From NCBI GenBank assembly GCA_002633025.1, contig NMRB01001149.1, positions 56,705 through 120,704 of the forward strand: a stretch of DNA of 64,000 nucleotides. The letters are read 5' to 3'. The translations under genes and the position numbers were made by a program. The notes under the pieces are model-generated. The model was not told the origin of the DNA. It ran no database searches and saw nothing but the letters and a program-made list of their open reading frames with translations. Source of the stretch: Notospermus geniculatus. Its lineage: Eukaryota; Nemertea; Pilidiophora; Heteronemertea; Lineidae. Each line of letters begins with the position of its first letter. Position 1 is the stretch's first letter. Below are positions 23,863 to 35,397 of this stretch, one piece after another.

Positions 23863-24130
23863 CAGGCGCGGATCCAGGGGGAGGGGCGTGACCCCCCGCT
23901 GCTCTCCACCACCAATTGTTTTTTACGGCAATAAGCAAAAAATGCAAAAAAGAAAGCGTCTGTTTTGATACTGAGATGCCAGGAAATCGCGTCTACTGCC
24001 TTCTAAATTTCAAAATTTCATGGGGAGGCCACCCAGACCCCCAGTTGGCGCGTGCATATTCGGCGCCCGCCTGCAACGATCCCCTTCGCCGGCCCTGACC
24101 CCGTCTACCAAAATCCTCGATCCGCGCCTG
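23863..24130. mobile_element. CAGGCGCGGATCC-ended MITE, copy A
   Basis: CAGGCGCGGATCC at the left and GGATCCGCGCCTG-type sequence at the right. The copy B counterpart is 32174-32417, with a changed middle. It lies just upstream of the tetraspanin start exon. Confidence 0.65.
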
Positions 24131-24375
24131 ATCCAAGTGATTCACACTCGGGAACATATTCCTGCATGGGAGGCCTGATGCAAACCCTCTGTCACACAAA
24201 ATGGGACTGGCGTGAAGTCCACGTTTATGTAACAAGGGTAGGCTACATGTGTCCCCATTTGGTCGGTATAGAAATGACCTCATATGGCCGTCACAAATCG
24301 ACCGACTGTGGACATTAGATTAGATCAGTTCGTCACAATGTCTCGGTTTCTCCAATCTTTTTCAGACACGTCACC

Positions 24376-26796
24376 ATGGTCCTTGATTGTTGCTGTTGCT
24401 GCTGCTGCTGCTGCTGCTGCTCTTGCTGCACACCGAAAGGCATCGCAAAATGGCTGCTGATCGCGTTCAACATCGGCTTCTTCGTAAGTACGCTTACACC
24501 GTCATGCCAGACACAGGCACCAGGGAGGTTTATGTCGAGTAAAGGCGAACAACTTAGGCCGAGCGTCGTTCTTTGTCTGTTGATATACGACGGATTTCCC
24601 TGGATGAGCGACAGCAAACTTCCGAGGAAAAAACCAGCCTTTCACGGCGTCGGCAAAGAGAATCGGCATTTCTCCAGCTACGATTCTTAACCTCTCCGCA
24701 GTTTCATACCCTTCACCACTTCCGTGGCCAATGTCATAAATTCTTTCGTAGATTTTGTATAGAAAACTGCCAAAATTCATCAGCATTTTCAGTGGGACAC
24801 GCTGTAAACAAAACAGAAGAAAAGTCAAGTGCTCTCTTTTCCTTTTTCAGATTGCCGGAGCTGTCCTTCTCGGCGTCGGAATCTGGATAGCCGTCGACCC
24901 CTCGTCTATAGCAAGCTTTCTTTCGGTGTTTAACTTTGGCTCCCTGAACGTCTCCGGTCTTCTGCTGGGGTCCTCCTATGCACTTATCGGAGTCGGTGCC
25001 TTCATCTTTATCGTGGGATTTTCTGGTTTCTGTGGCGCCTGCAACGAAAACAAAATCTGTCTCGTCGTTGTAAGTATAGACAGAAAAGGTGCTCCTCCGT
25101 GAGTTTTCTCGCATACGCCTTTTTCTTTTGAATTTCAAGAACCGTGCGAGAAAATGTAGACATTTAGGCCTACTCTTCTGTGGATAGGCGCCTTTAGGGT
25201 CGTTCTGCTATTCATTTCGTTCTCCTCTCGTTCCCCACTTTGTCTTTCTTTCTGTTTCTTTCTTTCCTTCACACACTTCATCAGTCTCTTAATTTGCACA
25301 TCCGTGTCTTAATTTGCACATCACTCTCCATTTGCACTCCATTCTTCCTTATACTCCGTGATTTCTTCCTTCTCTTATCTTTGTCCTTCCTTCTCTTATA
25401 TAAAATTGTCCTCCTTAGGATCGTTCCTTCTTTCTTTGCTTTTTCTTTCATCCGCTACGGTATCGACTACATTGAATGTCAACATCAATATGACCATAAA
25501 AATATTTTTGAAAAATCTTACGTTTTCCTTCCTTCTCTTTATCTTTGTCCTCTTTTGGGATCATTCGTCCTTTCTTTGCTTTTTCGTATGTCCAATTACA
25601 CATACGTGATCAACGACACTCAGTGTCGTCAACATCATACATCAACATCATACTATAAAAATATTTCTCATTTTTATGTTTTCTTCCGTTCCAGTACATC
25701 ATCTGCGTCAGTATAATCCATGATCCTTGTCGCTGTGTTTTTCGAGCAGGTAAGCTTTCATGAAAATGTCTTGTCATTTGATCAAATTCCCTCATGCCTC
25801 ACGGGGTGCCTTTTTGGTGTAGTCAGGAAGTCCGAAGTGACCACACGTAGGCCTAGTTCACAGGATGGATTCGAATTAGGCCAGCCTACCTCCCTTGCGC
25901 GCACGCAGAGGACTTCCCACATTTCGGCCCATTAAAAGACAGAATTTCTGTAGTAAGAAGGTAATCTTAAACGGAGAGGCGCATTCAAAAATATGACGGT
26001 GGTAATAATTTACACTCGTTGAATTGTTAGAATCCGCCACAGAGTTCCATTCACCCCAAATATTTTCATTTGAACCTTTTTTTCAGATCAAGGGTTCTGC
26101 CATCTCGGCTCTGAAGACGAGCATTAATGAGAATTACGATGGAAGCTGGAGTTCATCTAATGCCATCTCTGTGGCTTGGGACTACACCCAGATTACTGTA
26201 AGTTTATAGGCCTGCCTTTCTTCAGCATCGGCAGATCTCGGCAATCTTGCCCAAGTCCATGATGGACCAAGTCCAGTCATCTCGCTGATATGAGCTCCTA
26301 AAGCTGAGAGCACACACTACCGGTACGGAAATCTGTGTGCCACCTCATCTCTGGGCTACACACATGATTTCCAAAGACCAACAGCTTTTCCCCAGCTACA
26401 TGTAGGCCTATAGCTCGCCCTCGGGATGTGAAGGATCTGTAGCACAACTTGGCCCACACTTCACCGTTGTGATCAGTAGGCCTACGCTGGAAGCGTGTTT
26501 TTGAGGCACGCTACAGCCATTTCCGCCAGATCTGAATTCAAATATGGCCGCCGGGCGGCCATCTTGAAAAATGGACCGACCAATCATATAGCCGTGTATC
26601 TTTTATTTCAGTTCGATTGTTGCGGCGTTGATTCGTACACCAACTTCCAAAGCGCAACCAAGTGGAACAGAGCATACAGCTATGGTGGAAATTCCTACAC
26701 GGCGAACATCCCCTACTCGTGTTGTAAACAAGATGATAGTCAGTATCCTACCGGCACCATGAACCTCGACGACGACAGCTGTCCTGTCACCCCGAC
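24376..26796 (+). pseudogene. Tetraspanin A, broken copy
   Basis: Tetraspanins are four-pass membrane organisers. Exons: 24376-24483 (start, TM1), 24851-25069 (TM1/TM2), 25695-25749 (TM3), 26087-26197 and 26612-26796 (large loop with FDCCGVDSY). Against copy B, exon 3 has lost 20 bp (55 instead of 75 nt), which shifts the frame in TM3. Exon 5 runs into Ku80 sequence at 26797, after CPVTPT, and stops at 26828-26830; the last two exons (TM4) are absent. The N-terminus has 11 consecutive Cys codons. It is a pseudogene as written, or a null allele if the duplication is an assembly artefact. Confidence 0.88.
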
Positions 26797-26798
26797 AG

Positions 26799-28774
26799 GG
26801 ATGATGAAGAGGAGAAAACAGAGGCATTGAAACCAAAATTGACATTCAACCCCTATAGGCAGAGACTTTTTCAGGTATGAACAGAGAAACCTCTCAATAA
26901 AGGACGCCTTCAGGACTGAGAGACGCTGTACAAAATTAAGAAGTTTGAAGTTTTCCACTGAATTTACAGCATAATAGACATAATTTTTCAATTTCATTAA
27001 GTTGCAACTCAAGGTGTGAAAATTCTGTCGGAGCTGCTTCTACAAATTTGTATTTTCTGCTGATCCTAGTGTCTTCAGCACCGGGCGCTCAACCCAGACG
27101 AACCCTTGCCAGAGCTCAATCCTGTCGTAGCAAACTACCTCAAACCAGCCGACGAGGTCGTGACGAGGACTGAAGCGACCGTCGAAAAAATGAAAGAGAA
27201 ATTCAAACTGGAGGTCGTCCAGCAGAAGAAAGAGGAACAAACAGGGCAGAACGTGTTCAAAGAAAAGTAAGAAAAGTTTTCTCTCAAGTCGATTTAGAAA
27301 CCCTGAAAATGCGCTATTGGGCATTTTTTGACACAGTTCATGCGTTGTCCCATTGGCTACCTGACCCTTCCAAAGTTCTGCACTATTCAGATTAAGAATG
27401 TTTAGACAATTACTCGTGGAGTAGGACGTTCCAATACATTTACAGGGAAACAAGTTTCAGCTGTGTCTTCGGCAGAATCACTTGTTTTCAGTATCAGACT
27501 TTGTCTAAGTAATTTCATAAGTTCTGAACTTAAGACCTCCCTTTTCAATTTCAGCGATGATGAAGGACCTGCACCCAAGAAGGCCAAGGTGGAGGTTGCA
27601 GCAGGGATGGCTGATATCGCCAGGGGTACAGTGACGGAGGTCGGGACTGTGACACCGGTGGAAGACTTCAGAAGTATCGTCTCGGCCAAGGAGGAAGACC
27701 GATTTGAAGAAGGTATATGACCCTCCACCACAAAACCAGTCCTACGTTTGCTAGATCAGGTCATGTGTCCCACCATCAAAGACTTGATACACCATAAAAG
27801 TACTGATATTCTTTTTTGTACTTATTAAGTTATAATGTGTTTTAATATGAAATGTTCTTCATTGTTTCTAGCGTGTAAAATGATGAAAAATGTCATCATC
27901 AAGACCATTTTGGCATCATTTGGAGCACAGACTTTTGGCAAGGCTATGGACTGTCTGAAGGCGCTGAGAGATGAATGCGTAAAGGTAAGCCTTTGTCCAT
28001 AATTTGGTACATCTGTTTGTCACACTAGTCTTTGCACTTCTTGCCAACGCAGTGGGATGGTTCATTCCAGAAATTGATCAACTCGATGTTTGTTTTTCAG
28101 AATTCAGAGCCAAACACGTTCAATAACTATTTAGTGGAATTGAAGGAGACTTTAAAGGAGAAAAACAAGAAAGATTTTTGGCAGGAGATTGTAAAAAGTA
28201 GGTATCGTTACATTTTTACATGGGAGAGGCAAGTAGATGTTGGCTGAAATGCTGGGAAATGGCGTCTGCGGTGTGCAGATTTTACAAACTTTCTAATGTG
28301 AGGGTGGACACCCCTCTCACGCTCCCCCCTCGGGCTTTCCTAGACCCCCTCTGCTCGAAATTCTGGACACGCGCCTGTAGCGATGCATAACCGTGATCTG
28401 TTTTGCAGATAAGCTGACCCTTATAGACAAGAGTGAATGCGAGTATAGCGGTGTGACAAAGGGAGAGGCAGCAGAGTTATTGGCTGATGAAGTGAAGGAG
28501 GAAGAGCCCGAGGAGGCAGAGAATTCTGAGGATGCTGATGATCTGGTAAGTACGAGATTGGAGGGTTTTCCAAACTGGAAAGGGGTATTATGGTTGAATC
28601 TCAAACAAAAGCGAGTAAAGAATACACGTTGCAAATGCTAGGCCCGAGCCCACAGGTTGAGTAGTTAGCACGCGTGACTACCAAACTATGCACTGGGTCA
28701 GCTTGAGTTCGGCTCAAATTTATCTTCCAACCAGAATTTCTCAATATTTTCTCTTTCAGCTGGCGATGATGTAA
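26799..28774 (+). pseudogene. Ku80 3' fragment (exons 11-17), copy B
   Basis: Exons 26799-26874, 27070-27266, 27555-27712, 27872-27984, 28101-28197, 28409-28545, 28760-28774 match copy A in length and splice sites. The frame is open to the same stop. Differences are nearly all synonymous; I see Arg to Lys at the exon 15 end and Asp to Glu in AAELLADEV. There is no start or vWA domain, so it cannot make Ku80 alone. AATAAA at 28811-28816 follows. The preserved frame argues for a second allele or a very recent duplication. Confidence 0.88.
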
Positions 28775-28988
28775 AATTCACCGAAGTCACATCAGCATTT
28801 GATTGGTCACAATAAAAGGCAGCGTAGTAGAGAGTTGATATCAATCAACAAGGGTCGATTTAAAAGAGTTTGAGAGTGTTGTCAGTATGTGCTGGGCAGG
28901 ACTTTCATGGAGACAACAAAGTTATGAACACCTTTGAAAAAGTGCTTTTCTTGAAAACGTGTGCCAAGTTCCCAAATTTTGACCCTAA

Positions 28989-29439
28989 GGCCATTCTTTT
29001 TTTATTTGTTGTTTAGCGGACCCGCCGTAGTTAGATTTTGGCAATTTGGAAAAAAAATAAAATTGGAAAAAAACATCTTTTTTATTTCCGCCTGTCCCGT
29101 TTTTCAACCTTTCAATGTTTTTTTCAAAATCATTCTTCAGCGAGGTGTGAGCACTCTATTAAAAACATTTGGTGAGGTCCCGTCCAGTGCTGTTGTGGGG
29201 GATATTTTCGAACATTTGCCGCGTTCGTCGGCCGGGCAGATCGGCAACATCAACAGCAATCATGATATTTGAGTTTTTTAATTTCCACCTGTCTTGGTTT
29301 CACTGGATAAAGGCTAGCTAAAACGAAAAATATAAATCCATCAGAAAGATTGGACTTTTATTTTTATTTTTTTTCCTGTCTCCTGTCTTGAGTTTACTGG
29401 AAAAAAATCCGCTAAACAACAAATAAAAAAAGAATGGCC
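28989..29439. mobile_element. 451-bp foldback insertion with TAA target (Harbinger-like)
   Basis: Perfect 32-bp inverted ends, starting GGCCATTCTTTTTTTATTTG, flanked by TAA at 28986-28988 and 29440-29442. The empty site with one TAA is at 21547-21549 in copy A. A 3-bp TWA target is typical of PIF/Harbinger (known); the assignment is inference. No open frame of transposase size. Confidence 0.85.
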
Positions 29440-29844
29440 TAAGCGCTGTGCCCTTTGAGGGACTCGATTTCTGTGTGGTGAAATTCTGTTAGTGGTGAGA
29501 AATGCAGGGGACTTTGATGGACAGAAGTTTCACCACTGGGCGGATTTTCCTGAATGAATTGTGCTTGAAATGTTAACAGAATCTCATGTTAGATAATCAT
29601 GAACTGAAACAATCACTTTGGTCACTGTTGGTTGTTGAAGGTAGGACGTTTGTCCTGTCTAGTAGGACGTTTGTCCTGTCTAGCATCCGTGTAAAAATTG
29701 CATTTAAAGTACTGCACAAACACTGAGATCGTGTCTGTTCATGGCCAGCTCTTCCATATTTAGAGATTTGGAAATGCAGCCATCTGATTTTGGCATTTGC
29801 TTAGAGCTATTAACAAAATGTTATGCATATGAGGTTCATTACTT

Positions 29845-30250
29845 GTGGTGAAGTTGATGACTGTAGGGAAAAGATGATGATTTCAAGGGAAAAGTTGATG
29901 ACTTCAAGGGAAAATCTGATGATTTCAAGGGAAAAGTTGATGATACAAGGGGAAAGTTGATGATTCAAGGGGAAAGTTGATGATTGACGGGAAAAGTTGA
30001 TGATTCAAGGGGAAAGTTGATGATTGAAGGGAAAAGTTGATGATTCAAGGGGAAAGTTGATGATTTCAAGGGAAAATTGATGATTTCAAGGAAAAAGTTG
30101 ATGATAGGGAAAAGTTGATGGTTCCGGGGAAAGGTTGATGGTTCAAGGGAAAAGTTGATGGTTCAGGGGAAAAGTTGATGATTGAAGGGAAACGTTGATG
30201 GTTCAAGGGAAAAGTTGTTGATTTAAAGGAGAAGTCCTGATTTAAGGGAC
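29845..30250. repeat. Minisatellite, about 20-bp unit, copy B
   Basis: Same unit as 21954-22320, with differing number and order of units; no coding meaning. Confidence 0.9.
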
Positions 30251-31288
30251 TTGCCTTGTCTGGAGAAATTTTCTTTAAAAAGCCATTTTACAGTCATTAA
30301 GAAAATGCACTTTGGGTGAATGAATGCACATTATTTACATGATTGTGTTGGAGGTATATGTATTACAATTATTTGAAATTCATTTTCCATAAGTTGAAAG
30401 TTTTTGGAGGCAAAAACAGACATACAAGTCTATAACTATCAGGTCATGCTAGGTCCATTGTCAATTATATGTAGTACATTGTGTCAATGATATGTAGAAC
30501 AATCCACAGAACTTTACCAATACCACGGAGGTATTTATATAAAGAATACCGCCATGCCAATTATAGCACCCCCCTTACTTGTCTAAGGCTCTGTATGCCC
30601 CGTGCACTTAAACAAATTAAAGTTTAGTTTCTTGTGTTTTCATGAATTAATTGTGTTTTCATGAATTAATTAATATTTGTCCAACATTTTTCAGAATAAA
30701 TGAAAATATATTGTTATTTAGTGAGTTTTACATTACATTTTGTGAGAACTCTGACATGTCTGACAAAAAGGTGGATCAGTTCCCGTCTGTTCCGTCGAAA
30801 ACACCCGTGGCGCTCGACGGCAAGCGACTGTAGCGCCACGGCTGTATCGACGGCAGAGACACGAAATAGGTACCAACATCGGCCAGTAGACTGGTTCCCG
30901 TCTTTGCGCTCCGTTTAGACGGCGCATATATTCGAATAGCGTAGATGCGTGCTGTGACAGGTTGGAACCGACTAAAATTTGTGACGCAATATTGGCCTCT
31001 TGACACAAACAAAAACATGGCGATTTGTGTACTCGTTGCTATGGCTACATGGTCTATGTTATTCCATGACAATACTCCAGTGACGTCTGTCGGAAGATTG
31101 ACCATAAGCAGATTGACCAAACGTGTGATAATGTCCCGTTGCACTTGGTGGTGTTGGTTGGCAATTTCGTGGTAATCTGGTGGGTCCGTTATAAAAAATT
31201 GACGTCACGCAAATTCAACTACAAATACAATTTCCTTCAACGATGTGGAAATTTGTAACCCTCCGCTACGAAAATAAAATGAGCTTAA

Positions 31289-31492
31289 AGGAGCACGGTA
31301 TTGCCACTTTTTCTCGACAGCCGGCGCCACTGTGCCACTCTCCAACCCAGGGACCAACGACGTATTGGCGAGTTGACCCGATTTCCTCCGTACATTTTGT
31401 AATGCATTTTTGTAGTTCGTGTTACTGCCGCTAGGTGGCTCACTCTACGTCGGCAGTCAAATAACGCATTTGAGATTCAATACCGTGCTCCT
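31289..31492. mobile_element. 204-bp insertion at TTAA (Kolobok-like MITE), copy B only
   Basis: Ends AGGAGCACGGTATTG and CAATACCGTGCTCCT are flanked by TTAA (31285-31288 and 31493-31496). The empty site with one TTAA is 23356-23359 in copy A. A second family member is 45181-45386. TTAA targets fit Kolobok or piggyBac; the AGG start favours Kolobok (inference). Confidence 0.88.
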
Positions 31493-31622
31493 TTAAAGCC
31501 CCTGGGACAGACTTGGCGCGTACGGAAATGGGTAAAAATTACTACAGTATATATCCCATTTGAGAAATTGACAAATTGGCGCAAAAGTCCAAATTTCCCA
31601 CTTCTTATTTTCCACTTTTATT

Positions 31623-31769
31623 AGTGAGTTTAAGAAACCAAACGTTAACGCTAATTACGTCAAAAGGACGTCACCCCCAGAAGAAATGCAACAGATTCTT
31701 TCGATGTGACGTCGAAATGATGTCATTAACGTTAGCGTTAACGTTAACGTATGGTTTCTTAAACTCACT
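31623..31769. mobile_element. 147-bp MITE, copy B only
   Basis: Ends AGTGAGTTTAAGAAACC and GGTTTCTTAAACTCACT lie between two ATT. The empty site with one ATT is 23472-23474. It is inserted inside the end of another foldback repeat, so it is a nested insertion. A relative is at 63528-63675. Confidence 0.85.
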
Positions 31770-32173
31770 ATTTCTTACTCCCTTATCCGTATTTTAACGT
31801 GCGTAAATTTAGTGAGGGTTTGCATAGGCCTACTTCAGCCGAGATTGGTTTAAACGCACAGAAAATGACCGAGGCCCTAACGACGTGTTAAAAACATGCC
31901 ATACGTCATAGCCTAGGCTAATCCGTTAGGGCTACCATGCGATATAATAGCATTTATTAGTTTCATACAGAGGCTTATATACTTTTGTTAATCCAACGCG
32001 CAGGCCTACACAGGCGTTTTTTTCGACCCTGTCAACAGAAAGTAGGCCTGTTTTGTTGTGGTTACTTAGGAGTGCACAATATTCGTCGTAAGAAAGGTAA
32101 GTGTTTTGAAGGTACAAGTATTTGATATCTATTTTTTGCCATGTTTTGCTGTTCCCCAAAATTATCTGTGCAC

Positions 32174-32417
32174 CAGGCGCGGATCCAGGGGGAGGGGCGT
32201 GACCCCCCTGCTCTCCACCACCAATTGTTTTTTACGGCAATAAGCAAAAAATGCAAAAAAGAAAGCGTCTGTTTTGATACTGAGATGCCAGGAAATCGCG
32301 TCTACTGCCTTCTAATCGCGTCTACTGCCCAGTTGGCACGTGCATATTCGGCGCCCGCCTGCAACGATCCCCTTCGCCGGCCCTGACCCCTCTACCAAAA
32401 TCCTCGATCCGCGCCTG
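32174..32417. mobile_element. CAGGCGCGGATCC-ended MITE, copy B
   Basis: Counterpart of 23863-24130 with the same ends and a rearranged middle (a repeated TCGCGTCTACTGCC). Confidence 0.65.
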
Positions 32418-32667
32418 GTCCACGTGATTCACACTCGGGAACATATTCCTGCATGGGAGGCCTGCTGCAAACCCTCTGTCACACAAAATGGGACTGGCGT
32501 GAAGTCCACGACGTTTATGTAACAAGAGTATAGGCTACATGTGTCCCCATTTGGTCGGTATAGAAATGACCTCATATGGCCGTCACAAATCGACCGACTG
32601 TGGACATTAGATTAGATCAGTTCGTCACAATGTCTCGGTTTCTCCAATCTTTTTCAGACACGTCACC

Positions 32668-35397
32668 ATGGTCCTTGATTGTTGCTGTTGCTGCTGCTGC
32701 TGCTGCTGCTCTTGCTGCACACCGAAAGGCATCGCAAAATGGCTGCTGATCGCGTTCAACATCGGCTTCTTCGTAAGTGCACGGACATGTACACCGTCAT
32801 GCTAGACACCAGGGAGGTTTATGTCGAGAAAAGGCGAACAACTTAGGCCGAGCGTCGTTCTTTGTCGGTTGATATAGCCTACGACGGATTTCCCTGGATG
32901 AGCGACAGCAAACTTCGAGGAAAAAACCAGCCTTTCACGGCGTCGGCAAAGAGAATCGGCTTTTCTCCAGCTACGATTCTTAACCTCTCCGCAGTTTCAT
33001 ACCCTTAATTAATCACCACTTCCGTGGCCATTGTCATAAATTCTTTCGTAGATTTTGTATAGAAAACTGCCAAAACTCATCAGCATTTTCAGTGGGACAC
33101 GCTATAAACAAAACAGGAGAAAAGTCAAATGCTCTCTTTTCCTTTTTCAGATTGCCGGAGCCGTCCTTCTCGGCGTCGGAATCTGGATAGCCGTCGACCC
33201 CTCGTCTATAGCAAGTTTTCTTTCGGTGTTTAACTTTGGCTCCCTGAACGTCTCCGGCCTTCTTCTAGGGGCGTCATATGCACTTATTGGAGTCGGTGCC
33301 TTCATCTTCATCGTTGGATTTTCTGGTTTCTGTGGCGCCTGCAACGAAAACAAAATCTGTCTTGTCGTTGTAAGTATAGACAGAGAAGGTGCTCCTCCGT
33401 GAGTTTTCTCGCATACGCCTTTTTCTTCTGAATTTCAAGAACCGTGCTAGAAAGTGTAGACATTTAGGCCTACTCTTCTGTGGATAGGCGCCTTTAGGGT
33501 CGTTCTGCTATTCGTTTCGTTCTCCTCTCGTTCCCCTTTGTCTTTCTTTTTGTTGTTTCTTTCTTTCCTTCCCACACTTCATCAGTCTTTCTTTTGCACA
33601 TCAGTCTTTCACCATTAGCACACCATTCTTCCGTCTACTCCGTGATTTCTTCCTTCTCTTTATCTTTGTCCTCCTTTGGATCATTGCTTCTTTCTTTTTT
33701 GCTTTTTCTTTTTCTTTCGTCCGATTACGGTATCGACGACACTGAGGGAGTGTCGACACCAACATTATAACCATATACTTTCTGAATTTATGTTTTCTTC
33801 CGCTCCAGTACATCATCTGCGTCAGTATAATCCTCCTGGTCGAGGTCATTGCCATGATTCTTGTCGCTGTATTTTTCGAGCAGGTAAGCTTTCATGATTT
33901 TTTTTAATTACCGGACCACCTTTCGTGTTGTCACACTCCGAAAACGACTATTTAATGCTGCACCATCATAAATAATATGCAAATGAAGTCGGGAGGTACC
34001 GCCCATTTCGGGCCATCGAAAGACTGAATTTCTGTAGTTAGAAGGCAATCTTAGACGGAGGGAGGGGGCATTCAAAAATATGACACTGGCAATTCAATTT
34101 ACTCGCAAATTGTTCGCGTCACCGCAACCTTTGGACCCACTACCGTGTTCCAGTCAGGCGAAATATTTAGCATCGTTTTAACCTTTTTTTCAGATCAAGG
34201 GTTCTGCCATCTCGGCTCTGAAGACGAGCATTAATGAGAATTACGATGGCAGCTGGAGTTCATCTAATGCCATCTCTGTGGCTTGGGACTACACCCAGAT
34301 TACTGTAAGTTTATAGGCCTGCCTTTCTTCAGCATCGGCAGATCTCGGCAATCTTGCCCAAGTCCATGATGGACCAAGTCCAGTCATCTCGCTGATATGA
34401 GCTCCTAAATCTGAGAGCACACACTACCGGTACGGAAATCTGTGTGCCACCTCATCTCTGGGCTACACACATTATTTCCAAAGGCCAACAGCTTTTCCCC
34501 AGCTACATGTAGGCCTATAGCTCGCCCTCGGGATGTGAGGATCTGTAGCACAACTTGGCCCACACTTCACCGTTGTGATCAGTAGGCCTACGCTGGAAGC
34601 GCGTTTTTGAGGCACGCTACAGCCATTTCCGCCAGATCTGAATTCAAATATGGCCGCCAGGCGGCCATCTTGAAAAATGGACCGACCAATCGTATAGCCG
34701 TGTATCTTTTATTTCAGTTCGATTGTTGCGGCGTTGATTCGTACACCAACTTCCAAAGCGCAACCAAGTGGAACAGAGCATACAGCTACGGTGGTAATTC
34801 CTACACGGCAAACATCCCCTACTCGTGTTGTAAACAAGATGATAGTCAGTATCCTACCGGCACCATGAACCTCGACGACGACAGCTGTCCTGTCACCCCG
34901 ACCACCACTAACTCCTATTACACTGTGGTAAGTAGGCCTAGTAAAGCCTAATGGGGACCGATGTTTTCTTGTTGGTCAACATTCATGAGAGATACATGTA
35001 ACTATTGACATCTTACTCGAAATAAATATTCAATTTCCAGACATGTTACGACAGTATAATGAACTACATCAACACGTATGCCATTCTACTGATCTGTATC
35101 ATATGCTGCATCGTCGGGATAGAGGTAAGTAGGACCAAAAATTTATAAGGCTCGCATATGAATTTTTGGTAGGACCGAACCATTCGAATATAGGCCTAAC
35201 CTTACAATAAATTCCGACTTCCGTTCCTCGGACTACCATTCATTTCGCATGGGCGTGATATGGATGGGACTCCACTTTCACGAATGGCGATATTTTCAAG
35301 ATTTTTACATGTATAACGTAGAATAATTTTGCTTGTGAATATTTTTCAGATTGTTGGTATCCTGTGTGCGGTTTACATATGCAAGAACAAGGATTAA
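32668..35397 (+). CDS. Tetraspanin B, intact, poly-cysteine N-terminus
   Basis: Seven coding exons: 32668-32772, 33151-33369, 33809-33883, 34194-34304, 34718-34927, 35041-35124, 35350-35397; all phase 0, 283 aa. Order: a short N-tail MVLD with ten Cys codons in a row, then SCCTPKG; TM1 (WLLIAFNIGFF/IAGAVLLGVGIWIAV); TM2 (SYALIGVGAFIFIVGFSGFC); TM3 (YIICVSIILLVEVIAMILVA); a large loop with CCG in FDCCGVDSY, then SCC and DSCP; TM4 (INTYAILLICIICCIVGIE) and tail YICKNKD. Such proteins organise partner receptors in membrane microdomains; palmitoylated juxtamembrane Cys are usual, but a run of ten is not. A possible 5' UTR exon ends at 32096. I do not assign a vertebrate orthologue. Confidence 0.92.

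Larger units (their letters stand above)
19015..26796 (+). repeat. Tandem duplication unit, copy A (7782 bp)
   Basis: It runs from the splice acceptor of Ku80 exon 11 to the middle of tetraspanin exon 5 and recurs head to tail as 26797-34902. Copies are collinear over exons and introns and differ by scattered substitutions and several insertions. Confidence 0.93.
26797..34902 (+). repeat. Tandem duplication unit, copy B (8106 bp)
   Basis: Starts with AGGGATGATGAAG (equals 19015 onward) directly after tetraspanin sequence, with no shared bases at the junction and no N. Copy B carries a 451-bp, a 204-bp and a 147-bp insertion that copy A lacks. Confidence 0.93.

Noticed and set aside
24333-24617. 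Minus-strand poly-glutamine open frame
   Set aside because: It is the antisense of the tetraspanin TGC repeat; the sense frame fits the family and its splice sites.
24734-25138. 134-aa minus-strand open frame over tetraspanin exon 2
   Set aside because: Shadow of a conserved exon on the plus strand; no homology or splice support.
26495-26830. Tetraspanin ending in GMMKRRKQRH as a novel fusion protein
   Set aside because: The tail is Ku80 exon 11 read out of frame after the duplication junction; TM4 is missing and TM3 is already frameshifted.
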